Below, piece by piece: positions 7,742-17,033 of a DNA stretch of 60,842 nucleotides. The notes beneath the pieces are model-generated. The model saw only the letters and a list, made by a program, of their open reading frames with translations, had not been told where the DNA came from and did not search any database. Position 1 is the first letter of the stretch; each line of letters starts with the position of its first letter. The DNA is taken from positions 1 through 60,842 of the forward strand of contig JAFUYE010000095.1 in the NCBI GenBank assembly GCA_017470715.1. The letters run 5' to 3'. A program made the translations under genes and the position numbers. The stretch is from Selenomonadaceae bacterium (GTDB taxonomy: Bacteria; Bacillota; Negativicutes; Selenomonadales; Selenomonadaceae).

Positions 7742-9646
7742 ATGGCAACAAAAAAAATCGCACTCTTTATCGACGCAGACAACGTTTCAGCAAAATTCGG
7801 CAAGCAGATTATTGACGAACTGTCGCAGCGCGGCGAAATTTTTATTCGCAGGATTTACGGCAACTGGGAAAAAAATATTTTGCACGGTTGGAACGAATGC
7901 ATTTTAAATTTTTCGTTGCGTGCGGTTCAGCAAACCGATTTTGTCGCGGGCAAAAACGCCACCGACATGAGCTTGACGATTGACGCAATGGACGTGCTTT
8001 ACGGCGGGCGTGCGGACGTGTTCGCGCTGGTTTCCAACGACAGCGATTTTACACCGCTTGCGATTCGTCTTCGCGAAAGCGGAATTAACGTCGTCGGCTT
8101 GGGCAACGGCAGAGCCGCAAATTCTTTCCGCATGGCGTGCAGTGAATTTATCGATTTGGATGCGCCCGTTCGTGAAAAATTTCCGATTGAGCAAATTTCA
8201 AAGCCCATCGGAAAAAAATCCACGTCCAAAGGAAATTCGCCCGTGCAACTGAGTTTGTTCGCCGAAGATAAAATCGTTGAACTAAAACCGCAACCGTCGA
8301 CCGAAAAAATTTCTTCGCCGAAAGTTGCCGCGCAGATTCAATCCGTTACCAATCCGAAAGTTGTTTCGTTGGACGAACAACGTCAACTGCAAAGCGAACT
8401 TGACAAAAAAATTCAATCGGTGCATGAAATTTTGAGCGAAGTTGCCAAAATTCACGGCGACGAACAAGGTTTCACTCCGCTTTGTTGGGCGGGACAAACT
8501 TTGCGCCAAAAAGATTTCGGTTTCGGGATAAAAGATGTCGGCTACAGTTCGTTCCGAACGTTCGTCGAGGCATTTCCGAAACTTTATGAAGTGATTCTCC
8601 GCCCGAACGGCGAAAATTACTGTTTTCGTTGCCTTGGCACCGCACCTCCGATCGATGAAAAAATTCAATCGGTGCATAAAATTTTGAGCGAAGTTGCCAA
8701 AATTCACGGCGACGAACAAGGTTTCACTCCGCTTTGTTGGGCGGGAGACACCTTGCGCAAAAAAAATTTCGGTTTCGGGATAAAGGATGTCGGTTACAGT
8801 TCATTCCGAAGATTCGTCGAGGCGTTTCCGAAACTTTACGCCGTCCGAAATGTCGGGCTGAAATTTTATTATCGTTGCTTGACAGACACGCCGAAAATTT
8901 CCGCAAACGATTCAACGCTCAGTCAACTGCATGACGCTTTGCGCGAAGCCTGGGCATTTCACAAGGCGACGGACGATTTCACGAATTTAGCTTACGCGGG
9001 CAGTGCAATAAGTCAAAAAAGTCTCAGCATAAAAGGTTCGGGACACGGCACGTTGCAAAATTTCATTGCGGCGTTTCCGAAACTTTATGAAATTCGCACG
9101 GTGAACACAACTGTCAGCTATCGTTGTCTTGATTCCGCGAAGATTTCCAACGACGAAAAAGTTCGTCAACTGCATGACGTTTTGCGTGAAGTTTGGGCAC
9201 TTTACACGTCAACTGACGGTTTTGTCAATTTGTGGTGGGCGTGCGATTTTATCGTCAAGAAAAATTTTCCCCGCGAGTTGAAGTCCATGAGCTACAAAGA
9301 TTTGCTTGAATTCATTTCTGCTTGTTCGGAACGCTACGAAGTTCGTGACGACGGCGGAAATAATTTCAGCTATCGTTATCGAACGGACGTGCCGAAAATT
9401 TCCGTCGACGATTCAAAAGTTCGTCAACTGCATGATGCTTTGCGTGATGCGGCGAAATTTCACGGCGACGACACGGGCTTTGTCTCACCCGTTCAGGCGG
9501 GGCAATATATCCGCGACAAAAATCTTAACTTCAGCGTTAAAGATTTCGGATATGCTACCGTGCGAGATTTCGTTTCGGCGTTCCCCGAACTCTACGAAAT
9601 TTCCAAAGACGAAACGGGACAACATTTCCGCTATCGTCCGCGCTGA
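7742..9646 (+). CDS. NYN-domain ribonuclease with five tandem OST-HTH/LOTUS domains
   Basis: A 634-residue protein. Residues 1-145 form a NYN (PIN-like) nuclease domain with acidic residues in place: ALFIDADNVSAKF, KNATDMSLTIDAMD and FALVSNDSDFTPLA. After a linker come five copies of a domain of about 80 residues (about 221-303, 305-387, 391-465, 470-548, 555-634) with the OST-HTH/LOTUS pattern LHDALR...DDFTNLAYAGSAI and the closing FPKLYEIR. LOTUS domains bind RNA or protein partners, so the protein probably recruits and cleaves RNA. The first two repeats are nearly identical at DNA level (8404 and 8656, offset 252), which indicates a recent duplication. GAGG lies before the ATG. Confidence 0.88.
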   Translation: MATKKIALFIDADNVSAKFGKQIIDELSQRGEIFIRRIYGNWEKNILHGWNECILNFSLRAVQQTDFVAGKNATDMSLTIDAMDVLYGGRADVFALVSNDSDFTPLAIRLRESGINVVGLGNGRAANSFRMACSEFIDLDAPVREKFPIEQISKPIGKKSTSKGNSPVQLSLFAEDKIVELKPQPSTEKISSPKVAAQIQSVTNPKVVSLDEQRQLQSELDKKIQSVHEILSEVAKIHGDEQGFTPLCWAGQTLRQKDFGFGIKDVGYSSFRTFVEAFPKLYEVILRPNGENYCFRCLGTAPPIDEKIQSVHKILSEVAKIHGDEQGFTPLCWAGDTLRKKNFGFGIKDVGYSSFRRFVEAFPKLYAVRNVGLKFYYRCLTDTPKISANDSTLSQLHDALREAWAFHKATDDFTNLAYAGSAISQKSLSIKGSGHGTLQNFIAAFPKLYEIRTVNTTVSYRCLDSAKISNDEKVRQLHDVLREVWALYTSTDGFVNLWWACDFIVKKNFPRELKSMSYKDLLEFISACSERYEVRDDGGNNFSYRYRTDVPKISVDDSKVRQLHDALRDAAKFHGDDTGFVSPVQAGQYIRDKNLNFSVKDFGYATVRDFVSAFPELYEISKDETGQHFRYRPR

Positions 9647-9668
9647 AAAGTTTTTATCGGAACAATCG

Positions 9669-9697
9669 TAGACAAACGCGGCGGCGTTGTGTATAAT
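9669..9697 (+). promoter_or_regulatory. Promoter of the PTS transcript
   Basis: TAGACA (9669-9674), 17-base spacer, perfect TATAAT (9692-9697). Transcription would start near 9704, leaving a leader of about 155 bases before the PTS start codon. Confidence 0.75.
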
Positions 9698-9714
9698 TCT
9701 AAATATTATCTTAC

Positions 9715-9750
9715 AAAGGGAGGAGGCTCATTATGTGGGCATCCTCCTTT
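9715..9750 (+). promoter_or_regulatory. Leader hairpin enclosing a ribosome-binding site
   Basis: AAAGGGAGGAGGC (9715-9727) can pair, with one bulge and one mismatch, with GCATCCTCCTTT (9739-9750). The pairing hides an AGGAGG site, and the start codon of a short leader reading frame (9733) falls in the loop. A weak T run (TTTTG) follows. It could act as an attenuator or a translation switch for the PTS gene; this is inference. Confidence 0.45.
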
Positions 9751-9846
9751 TGCGAACGGAGAGGTTTAATCCAAACTCCAACAAAAAAATATATCTTGGG
9801 AAGGAGAAGTTGTTCGCTCGAAATTTTTTCTGTTCTGATTTGGTAA
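9733..9846 (+). CDS. Candidate 37-codon leader peptide of the PTS gene
   Basis: ATG at 9733 with AGGAGG six bases upstream opens a 37-codon frame (start MWASSFCERRG, end SVLIW) that stops with TAA at 9844-9846. The stop overlaps the AAGGAGG site of the PTS gene, a geometry that allows translational coupling. Composition is unlike the neighbouring proteins, so the peptide itself may not matter. It could also be a chance frame. Confidence 0.4.
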   Translation: MWASSFCERRGLIQTPTKKYILGRRSCSLEIFSVLIW

Positions 9847-9858
9847 GGAGGTTTTAAC

Positions 9859-12057
9859 ATGAGTGACGGAGGCGGTTCGGCATTTGCCGTAGCGCAACAG
9901 ATCGGTAAGTCTTTGTTCCTGCCGATTGCTGTATTGCCGTTCGCGGGCGTCTTGTTGGGTATCGGCGCGTCATTCTCGAACCCGACGACAATCGCTGCTT
10001 ACGGTTTGGAATCTGCTCTTCATCCGGGCAGTGCGCTGTTCAGTTTCATGCTGATTCTTTCAAACGTCGGCGGTGCAATCTTCGGCAACTTGCCGTTGAT
10101 TTTCGCGTTGGCGGTTGCCCTCGGTATGGCGAAAAAGGAAAAAGGTATCGCCGTCCTTGGTTCAGCAATTTTTTATCTTGTCATGTTGACGACGATTCAT
10201 GTTTTCCTCGGACTCGACGGCTCGATTCATGCCGACGGTTCGATTGATTCAAGCGTCAAAGAAGGTGCGATAACGTCCGTGCTCGGTATTGTCACGTTGC
10301 AAATGGGCGTTTTCGCAGGTATTATCACGGGCTTGGTCGCGGCTGAGCTCTGTAACCGTTTTTACAAGACGCAACTTCCGCCCGCATTTTCATTCTTCGG
10401 CGGCACGCGTTTTGTCCCGATTTCCTGCATGATCTTCGGTATCGTGACGGGCGTCATTATGTATTTCGTTTGGCCGTTTATCCAAAACGGTATTTTTGCA
10501 CTCGGCGGCGTCGTTCAATCGGCGGGCTACTTCGGAACATTTTTCTTTGGTTGCTGTGAACGTGCGTTGATTCCATTCGGCTTGCACCACATTTTCTATC
10601 TGCCGTTCTGGCAGACGGGTCTCGGCGGTACTGCCGTTATCGACGGACAAACCGTCATGGGCGCGCAGAATATTTTCTTCGCGGAATTGGCGTCCCCGAA
10701 CACGGAGCATTTTTCGGTTGACGCGGCTCGCTTCCTGATGGGCAAATTCCCGTTCATGATGGCGGGTCTTCCCGCGGCGGCGTTCGCAATGTATACCTGC
10801 GCTCGTCCCGAAAAGAAAAAAGCTGCCGGCTCACTGCTTTTCTCGGTCGGTTTGACTTCATTCCTGACGGGTATCACCGAACCTATCGAATTCACTTTCC
10901 TGTTCCTCGCGAAAGAACTTTTTGCGATTCACGTTTTCTACGCGGGCTGCTCGTTTGCGGCGTGCCACATTCTCGGCATTGCAATGGGTACAACATTCTC
11001 CGACGGTTTGATTGACTTCATTCTGTACGGCGTCTTGCCCGGTCAAGCAAAAACCAACTGGATGATGATGTTGCCGCTGTTCGCAGTATTCGCGGTAATT
11101 TACTTCATCACGTTTAAATTCTTTATCCTTAAATGGGATCTCAAGACTCCGGGTCGTGAAGCTGACGATGAGGAAGTCAAGATGATGTCCAAAGCCGATT
11201 ATCAGAAAGCTACGGGCGTCGGCGTTGCCGGCGGCGGTGCAGGTTCTGCGGCTCTTGCAAGTCTCACACCTGATCAACAGAAATCTGCAACCATTTTGAG
11301 CGGTGTCGGCGGCGTCGACAACGTCACCGAAATCGACTGCTGTGCAACTCGTTTGCGCTTGACTTTGGTTGACGGCTCGAAAGTTAACGAAGGTATCTTG
11401 AAGTCCACGGGCGCGGGCGGCGTCGTCATCAAAGGCAACGCAATCCAAGTCATTTACGGACCGTCCGTCACGATTGTCAAAGCGAACTTTGAAGAATTCG
11501 TCGAAGATATTCGCGCAGGCAAGATTGACCGTTCGATTCTCGAAGGTTCGACCGGCGGCGGCGGTGCTGCGGCGGCTGAACCCGAAAAACCGAAGATGCA
11601 AGATGCAACATTCGGCGCGCATTTGACGGGTCGCATGATGCTCATGAACGAAGTTCCCGACGACGGTTTTGCTTCCCGCGCAATGGGCGACGGTGTTGCT
11701 GTCGAACCGACCGAAGGTAAACTCGTTGCTCCGGCTAACGGCACAATTACGTTGATTTTCCCGACGAAACACGCAATCGGCATGGTCACGCCCGAAGGTG
11801 CTGAACTGTTGATGCATATCGGTATCGACACGGTCAAACTCAACGGCGAACACTTTGAAGTTCACGTCACCGACGGACAAGAAGTCAAACGCGGCGATGT
11901 ACTTGTCACGTTCGACATTGACGCGATTCACAAAGCGGGCTATCCCGTCACCACGCCGCTTATCGTCACCAACTCTTCGGCTTACGGCACTGTTCGTCCG
12001 CTCAAGACAGGCGATGTCAAAGCCGGTAGCGATGACTTGCTCGAAGTTCTCGGCTGA
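9859..12057 (+). CDS. PTS permease EIICBA, glucose/N-acetylglucosamine family
   Basis: A 732-residue fusion that takes up and phosphorylates a hexose using phosphate from HPr. The EIIC membrane domain (about 1-430) carries GITEPIEF near residue 338. The EIIB domain has its phospho-acceptor Cys in DCCATRLRL near 495. The EIIA domain (about 585-732) has the FPTKHAIG His and the phospho-His in LLMHIGIDTV near 653. The order C-B-A matches NagE/PtsG-type permeases; whether the sugar is glucose or GlcNAc cannot be read from sequence. GGAGG precedes the ATG, and a terminator hairpin follows at 12109. Confidence 0.93.
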   Translation: MSDGGGSAFAVAQQIGKSLFLPIAVLPFAGVLLGIGASFSNPTTIAAYGLESALHPGSALFSFMLILSNVGGAIFGNLPLIFALAVALGMAKKEKGIAVLGSAIFYLVMLTTIHVFLGLDGSIHADGSIDSSVKEGAITSVLGIVTLQMGVFAGIITGLVAAELCNRFYKTQLPPAFSFFGGTRFVPISCMIFGIVTGVIMYFVWPFIQNGIFALGGVVQSAGYFGTFFFGCCERALIPFGLHHIFYLPFWQTGLGGTAVIDGQTVMGAQNIFFAELASPNTEHFSVDAARFLMGKFPFMMAGLPAAAFAMYTCARPEKKKAAGSLLFSVGLTSFLTGITEPIEFTFLFLAKELFAIHVFYAGCSFAACHILGIAMGTTFSDGLIDFILYGVLPGQAKTNWMMMLPLFAVFAVIYFITFKFFILKWDLKTPGREADDEEVKMMSKADYQKATGVGVAGGGAGSAALASLTPDQQKSATILSGVGGVDNVTEIDCCATRLRLTLVDGSKVNEGILKSTGAGGVVIKGNAIQVIYGPSVTIVKANFEEFVEDIRAGKIDRSILEGSTGGGGAAAAEPEKPKMQDATFGAHLTGRMMLMNEVPDDGFASRAMGDGVAVEPTEGKLVAPANGTITLIFPTKHAIGMVTPEGAELLMHIGIDTVKLNGEHFEVHVTDGQEVKRGDVLVTFDIDAIHKAGYPVTTPLIVTNSSAYGTVRPLKTGDVKAGSDDLLEVLG

Positions 12058-12108
12058 GTTGTTCGCGATTCCAATTTTTGAGTGAATACTATTCTTCCTT
12101 AGCTTGAG

Positions 12109-12141
12109 CCCGTCGAAACACTTCGGCGGGTAAATTTTTTT
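12109..12141 (+). terminator. Intrinsic terminator after the PTS gene
   Basis: CCCGTCGAA-ACAC-TTCGGCGGG (one G:U pair) followed by a run of seven T. The TGGAGG of the next gene begins right after it. Confidence 0.8.
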
Positions 12142-12154
12142 GGAGGTTTGCAAC

Positions 12155-12784
12155 TTGAATTACATAAAAACTGCGGCGATGATTACGTTTTGCATATTCA
12201 TTCCGCCGCTCGGTTGGTATTTGATGCATAAATATTCGACGTTCGACAGGCGGACAAATGTCATACTTGCCGGAGCGTGTCTGGCGTTTTTCGTTTACGC
12301 GAACATGTCTGCGGGCAACCTTGCGATTTTCGGCGGGCAAAATTCTATCGGGCAGGGAATTTCACCGGAAATTTTTAGAGAGAAATTTAACGCCGCCGCT
12401 CAAAAAACTCGCGCCTCGAATTTGAATTTGACGATTGAGGAACCGTTTACAGTCGACGGAAAAAATTTCAGTCACGAATTCGCGCCCGAACTTAAACTTG
12501 TCGGCACTGTCAGCGACGACGGATTTATTTCCGAGCTGAAAATTTTTGCCGCGCCGAAAAATCAGGACGAATCATTTCAAACGCTCAACGTTTTGGGATT
12601 GTTAATCGCGACGTTGAATCCCGAACTTGACGCCGAAGACAGAGGCGAAGTCCTGCGCGATTTACGCATGTTGAAAAATGTTTCAACCGAAGAAAATTAC
12701 GATTGGACAACCGAACGACGCGGCGTGAAATATTCCGTGCACACCGAAGCCGGCAAGTCAACGTTCACCGCGACATTACGATAA
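12155..12784 (+). CDS. Membrane-anchored protein of unknown function
   Basis: A 209-residue protein with two N-terminal hydrophobic helices (about 5-22 and 38-52), followed by a soluble extracytoplasmic domain rich in Phe, Asn and Glu. I do not recognise a family. The TTG at 12155 is chosen because TGGAGG lies 8 bases upstream; an ATG 15 bases earlier sits on the terminator and ribosome site. A bidirectional terminator separates it from the convergent TPR gene. Confidence 0.7.
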   Translation: MNYIKTAAMITFCIFIPPLGWYLMHKYSTFDRRTNVILAGACLAFFVYANMSAGNLAIFGGQNSIGQGISPEIFREKFNAAAQKTRASNLNLTIEEPFTVDGKNFSHEFAPELKLVGTVSDDGFISELKIFAAPKNQDESFQTLNVLGLLIATLNPELDAEDRGEVLRDLRMLKNVSTEENYDWTTERRGVKYSVHTEAGKSTFTATLR

Positions 12785-12797
12785 AATTTTCCGCAAC

Positions 12798-12839
12798 AAA
12801 AAATCCCCTGCGAATCTGCGCGGGGGAAATTTTTTTTTT
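12798..12839. terminator. Bidirectional terminator between convergent genes
   Basis: AAAAAATCCCC-TGCGAATCTGCG-CGGGG hairpin with A and T runs on both sides. It serves the 12155 gene (+) and the TPR gene (-). The 40 bases 12786-12825 are identical to 16981-17020. Confidence 0.8.
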
Positions 12840-12889
12840 CGACGACGAGCCGAGAAAATTTTTTCGACTGCGGCGCGTTGATTGGAAAG

Positions 12890-15800
12890 TTATCTCGTTT
12901 TGTTCTTTTCCCCCAAGACAGCTTGACGAATTTGTTCAATGACTTCATTTTTCGGGTCAATCGTTGCGGCTTTGTCGAGATCGGCAAGAGCTTTGTCGTA
13001 TTCGCCGAGTCCGCCGTAAGCAAGCGCACGGAAAATGTACGGTTCGGCAACTTGGTCACTCAAAGCTTCAATGCATTTGTTCAGGTCGCTCAAAGCTTCA
13101 TTGAATTTTCCCGTAAAGACGTAAGCACCGCCGCGCACAAAGTAAGCCGCCGAATAATTCGGGTCAATTTCCAGAATCTGCGTGCAGTCCTTGATGGCAA
13201 GGTCGAATTTCTGTTCGTTCAGATAACTGAAAGCGCGTTTCGCCAAAGCTTCCTTGTCGACAAGAGTTTCTTCGGTGATGCCCATTTTGTTTAGCAAGTC
13301 TTGTCGCTTTTTTATGATCGCGTTGTTTGGGTTAAATTCCATTGCTTTGTTGTAATCGGCAAGAGCTTTTTCGTTTTCGCCAAGCTTTTCGTAAATCTCG
13401 GCACGAGCAGCGTAATAGAAACTCTCATTGGGCACAAGTTCCAACAGACGATTAATATCCGCCAAAGCCTCTTCATATCTGCCGAGCTTTTCGTAGATTT
13501 CGACACGATACCCGTAATAATAGCTAGCACCTTCAGGATCAAGTTCCAACAGACGATCATAATCGGAAAGAGCTTTGTCGTACTTGCCGAGTTCTTTGTA
13601 ACAGTCGGCGCGCATAAAGTATGCGGATGTATTGTTTGGGTCGGACTCAAGTACACGAGTGTACTCTTTGACGGCAAGGTCGTACTTTTTCTCGTTGCGA
13701 TAAAAATCGCCGCGATACTCGAACGAAGCCTTATCGTTAATTTTTAATTTGTCCCCATGTTCCTTAAACAAGCTATTGATGCCCTGCTCTGCCGCATAGT
13801 TGTCATGCTTATGAAGTTCAAGCGATTCGTTGAAATCGGTAAGAGCTTTGTTGTATTCACCGAGCCCCATGAACATCTTTGCGCGTAAGGCCAACATCTT
13901 CGCTTTATGTTTCAGGTCACGTTCCTCTGTGAGGTACCACGACGAGCTGTTGCGATCAAATTCGATGACTTTTTCTATGTGAGCGAGAACTTTGTTTGTA
14001 TCAGCCATACCTTTGTCGTATTCACCGAGCTTTTCGTAAACCTCAGCGCGCTTTTCGTAATAATAAGTCGCATAAGGATATAACTCTATCGCCTTGGTGT
14101 AATCTTCGGCGGCATTAGCCCAATCTTCCATTTTGACGTAGAATTCGGCACGAACGGAATAATGTTCATGATTTTTGGAATCCATTTTTATGACTTGTGT
14201 AATGTCTTCGACGGCTTCCGCAAACTCTCCCCGATCTCCGTAAAAATGTGCACGCCAAAGATAAGGAGACAGCTTGTCCGGGAAAAGTTTTACAGCCAAA
14301 TTGTATTCTTCAAGTGCCTGAGCGTAGTTGTTTGCCTTAGAAAGTCTTCCGGCACGTCTCAAGTGATGAAAGGAATTATTTGGCTCGATTTCTGCCAATC
14401 GGTTGAGAACCTCATCGGCTTTTTTCTCGTCCTTAACAAAAAGATCAAGCCAAGTATAAAGATCCTCGTAACCTGCGGGGTTTTTCGGGTCGAGGTCGAT
14501 AATGCTTTGATATTCCGCCGTGACTTTGTCTTTATCTTTTATCCCGTATCGATACAGATGAGCCAGGGAATTATGAACGCGTTTTTGGTCTTCGATTGTT
14601 GTCGCCAACTTCAAGGCGGTATCGAAATCTTTGAGCGCAAGGTCGTATTCGCCAAAGTTTTCATATCCGTAAGCGCGATATTCGTATAAGATTCCGACAT
14701 TCGGATAACGCTTTATAAACTCATTCAGCCTTGTCCGATAGCTGTCGTTTTCGTCGATAAGCCTCAAAGGTATTTGGGAGAGATTGTTAAGATACTCCCG
14801 CATACTTTGAATGTCGTCGGGGTCATTTTTGAATTTTTGTTCCACCGCATTAAGAGCCGCCATGAAGCATTCAATTGCCTTTTCGTTATTGTTTGCTTCT
14901 TCGTAAGCATGACCGAGAGTCAAATGTACACCTACGTTTAGCGGTGCGACCTCCGCAGCTTTGGCATAATCTTTAATGGCGCGAGCTGTTTCGTTTATTT
15001 CTTTGTATAAATATCCGCGGTAAATATAACCCCATGCGTCCTGCGGCCAAAGATTTATTATCTGCGTGAAATTTTCAATGCCTGCAGAATAATCGTGGAG
15101 TTCGAAGACGTAAATGCCGTATAGCCGAGATTCGGTTCCACGCATGTCTTCATCATCTAAACCGCCGAGTTTTATTGCCTGATTGAAATCTTCAATGGCG
15201 TGCGGATAATCTTTGCGCCACAGACGATAAAATTCTCCGCGTTGCATGTAATGTTTTGCGTTTTTCGGTTCGAGAGTCAAAGCGCGATTGAAATTTTGAA
15301 GTGCCGCGTTAAGATTGTGGTCTTGAAGATAAATTTCTTCGCCGAGTTGTGCACAAGCACTGCCGTTTCGCGGATTAAGCTTGACGGCTTCATTCAAGAT
15401 TTCTATCTTCTTGAAGTGATTCGAAAACTCCATAGATTCGACCGTTTTCAACTTCTGCAAGGACAGAAATTCGCGGTTGATTCGCTCCTGCTCGACGAGT
15501 AAGTCGTCGTCTTTGACTTCGTTCTTTATTTTCGCAAGCTTCGCTTGAAAGTTCTCGATGTCGCGCTTAATTTTGTCGTTCATTGCTTGCAGTGTTCTGT
15601 AGCGTTGAATTGCCGCTTGACGCTGTTCGCGTTCCTGTTTGACAAAATTGTCCAGCTCGGAAGTGTCAACCGTCGCTTTTATGTCGGCACGCAACAAAAT
15701 CCGTCCGTCGGCTTGCAGTTGACGACTTATGTTTTTTGTCAGCACTTCGACTTTGGAACTTGCGACGGTTTTAATTTCGTCCGTCTCAAGTTTTGCGTCG

Positions 15801-16009
15801 ATTGAAAGGGAATAACTTTCCAAGTAAATGCCGGCTTGCTCGGCGGCGTTTTGTTTGGCAAAGTCCAGCGCAATTTCTTCGGCAATCTCAGGCGTGTCGT
15901 AGTCGCTCATCGTGTATTCGCCGCTTGCCGAAAAAGTTTCCGTCGCCGCGAAGGTAACCGATTGAAAAATTATCAGCAGTGCAACCGTCAATGTCGAAAA
16001 AAATTTCAT
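12890..16009 (-). CDS. Exported giant TPR-repeat protein
   Basis: A 1039-residue protein with a signal peptide (cleavage near VTFAA). Residues about 22-115 form a domain seen also in the neighbour upstream (SASGEYTMSDYDTPEIAEE...), reminiscent of FlgT-N/LPP20-type surface-protein domains. A coiled-coil stretch (about 115-165) precedes some 20 tetratricopeptide repeats up to the C-terminus, for example NAKHYMQRGEFYRLWRKDY and YEKLGEYDKGMADTNK. It probably forms a periplasmic or surface scaffold for protein contacts. The start has AGGAGGTG upstream, one base after the previous gene's stop, so the two are translationally linked. A terminator follows at 12839. Confidence 0.85.
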   Translation of the reverse strand: MKFFSTLTVALLIIFQSVTFAATETFSASGEYTMSDYDTPEIAEEIALDFAKQNAAEQAGIYLESYSLSIDAKLETDEIKTVASSKVEVLTKNISRQLQADGRILLRADIKATVDTSELDNFVKQEREQRQAAIQRYRTLQAMNDKIKRDIENFQAKLAKIKNEVKDDDLLVEQERINREFLSLQKLKTVESMEFSNHFKKIEILNEAVKLNPRNGSACAQLGEEIYLQDHNLNAALQNFNRALTLEPKNAKHYMQRGEFYRLWRKDYPHAIEDFNQAIKLGGLDDEDMRGTESRLYGIYVFELHDYSAGIENFTQIINLWPQDAWGYIYRGYLYKEINETARAIKDYAKAAEVAPLNVGVHLTLGHAYEEANNNEKAIECFMAALNAVEQKFKNDPDDIQSMREYLNNLSQIPLRLIDENDSYRTRLNEFIKRYPNVGILYEYRAYGYENFGEYDLALKDFDTALKLATTIEDQKRVHNSLAHLYRYGIKDKDKVTAEYQSIIDLDPKNPAGYEDLYTWLDLFVKDEKKADEVLNRLAEIEPNNSFHHLRRAGRLSKANNYAQALEEYNLAVKLFPDKLSPYLWRAHFYGDRGEFAEAVEDITQVIKMDSKNHEHYSVRAEFYVKMEDWANAAEDYTKAIELYPYATYYYEKRAEVYEKLGEYDKGMADTNKVLAHIEKVIEFDRNSSSWYLTEERDLKHKAKMLALRAKMFMGLGEYNKALTDFNESLELHKHDNYAAEQGINSLFKEHGDKLKINDKASFEYRGDFYRNEKKYDLAVKEYTRVLESDPNNTSAYFMRADCYKELGKYDKALSDYDRLLELDPEGASYYYGYRVEIYEKLGRYEEALADINRLLELVPNESFYYAARAEIYEKLGENEKALADYNKAMEFNPNNAIIKKRQDLLNKMGITEETLVDKEALAKRAFSYLNEQKFDLAIKDCTQILEIDPNYSAAYFVRGGAYVFTGKFNEALSDLNKCIEALSDQVAEPYIFRALAYGGLGEYDKALADLDKAATIDPKNEVIEQIRQAVLGEKNKTR

Positions 16010-16010
16010 G

Positions 16011-16887
16011 TCAATTCACCTCCTCAAGCTCGACGATTCTGTTAAGCGCGTCGGTAATTTCCGTGTCGTAGTAGACTATGCCCGCGTCTTTGACGAAAGC
16101 ACGATACTCCTGCGCCGCCTGGGTTTTGTCGCCGCGATTTTCAAGCAAAACCGCTTTGGCGTAGTGAACACCGACCGCGTCATTGTTAAGCGCAATCGCC
16201 TTTTCAAAGTCCGCCGTCGCAAGATTTTTTTCGCCGCGCAGATTGTAAACGTGCCCGCGCTTGACGTAAGCAACGGAAAGTTCCGCGTCGTTGGCTTTGG
16301 CTTCGGCAATCGCTTCGTCGTAAAGTTTCAAAGCTTCGTTAAATTTGCCGTCGTTTTGAAGTTTGCAACCGTCACGAATTTTGCGCTTGATTCGTTTTTG
16401 ATACGAACCGAGATATTCGCCGTAAACCGTGTCGAAATTTTTCTTGCGCTCTGTGTAATCTTTCAAAACCGCGTCATAATTTTTGGCAGAATTTTTTTGC
16501 TTCGCGCAGTTCGTCCAAAATTTCTGCGACGTCATCCGTATTGAGTTCCGCGTCAATAACCGCAGTAATTTCCAAGTTGCCGTCGGGCGTAAATTTTTTG
16601 CCGAAAGTTTTCGATTTAACGCGCAGAACCGCCGCCGTGAAAGTTTCTATGCGGTCAAGTTCAAGCTGATTATCTCGTAATTCGCTCAGACTGTTAATTA
16701 CGACCCCGGCTTCTTCGGAAATTGTTCGAATAGCTTCTTTAACTGCAATATCTTGCGCGTCTTTAATGGGTTCGCCGCGATTCATCAGGTAGGAATGTTC
16801 TGCGTGAAAAATTTTGATTTCCGCTGAACATTGCCCGCCGAAACTCAGCACAATCAGAACCATAAGCAGACAAAAAATTTTCTTCAT
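16011..16887 (-). pseudogene. Exported TPR protein, frame broken at an A7 run
   Basis: A signal peptide (MKKIFCLLMVLIVLSFGG, cleavage near CSAE) leads into the same N-terminal domain as the downstream 1039-residue protein, then ...AEILDELREAKK. At a run of seven A (T7 at 16492-16498 on the plus strand) the frame ends after a few codons. The continuation NSAKNYDAVLKDYTERKK and three or more TPR motifs lie in another frame. With six A the protein would be continuous at about 292 residues. This may be a real mutation, a slippage-controlled gene or a homopolymer sequencing error. GAGGTGAG precedes the ATG at 16887. Confidence 0.75.
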
Positions 16888-16992
16888 AAGCTCACCTCCC
16901 GAAAAAATTTTACATGGCGATAACGCAAATATCAATCAAAATAATCTGAATCGAAAAATTTTCTTATACGGTAACCAAATATTTTCCGCAAC

Positions 16993-17030
16993 AAAAAATC
17001 CCCTGCGAATCTGCGCGGGGAAATTTTTTT
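16993..17030 (-). terminator. Terminator of the STAS/SDF/PP2C operon
   Basis: CCCCTGCG...CGCGGGG hairpin with flanking A and T runs, ending 3 bases before the PP2C stop. Same 40-base sequence as at 12786. Confidence 0.8.
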
Positions 17031-17033
17031 ACG

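Noticed and set aside
8404-8902. Repeats that could suggest a CRISPR-like or satellite array
   Set aside because: The period is 252 bases in frame and encodes LOTUS domains; no short spaced repeats are present.
9715-9750. A GlcT-type RAT antiterminator
   Set aside because: No conserved RAT sequence and the T run after the hairpin is too weak.
10858-12153. A 431-codon open frame on the minus strand antisense to the PTS gene
   Set aside because: The PTS frame has complete domain motifs; the antisense frame has no ribosome site, no recognisable domain and a composition expected from its complement. Codon bias keeps antisense frames open.
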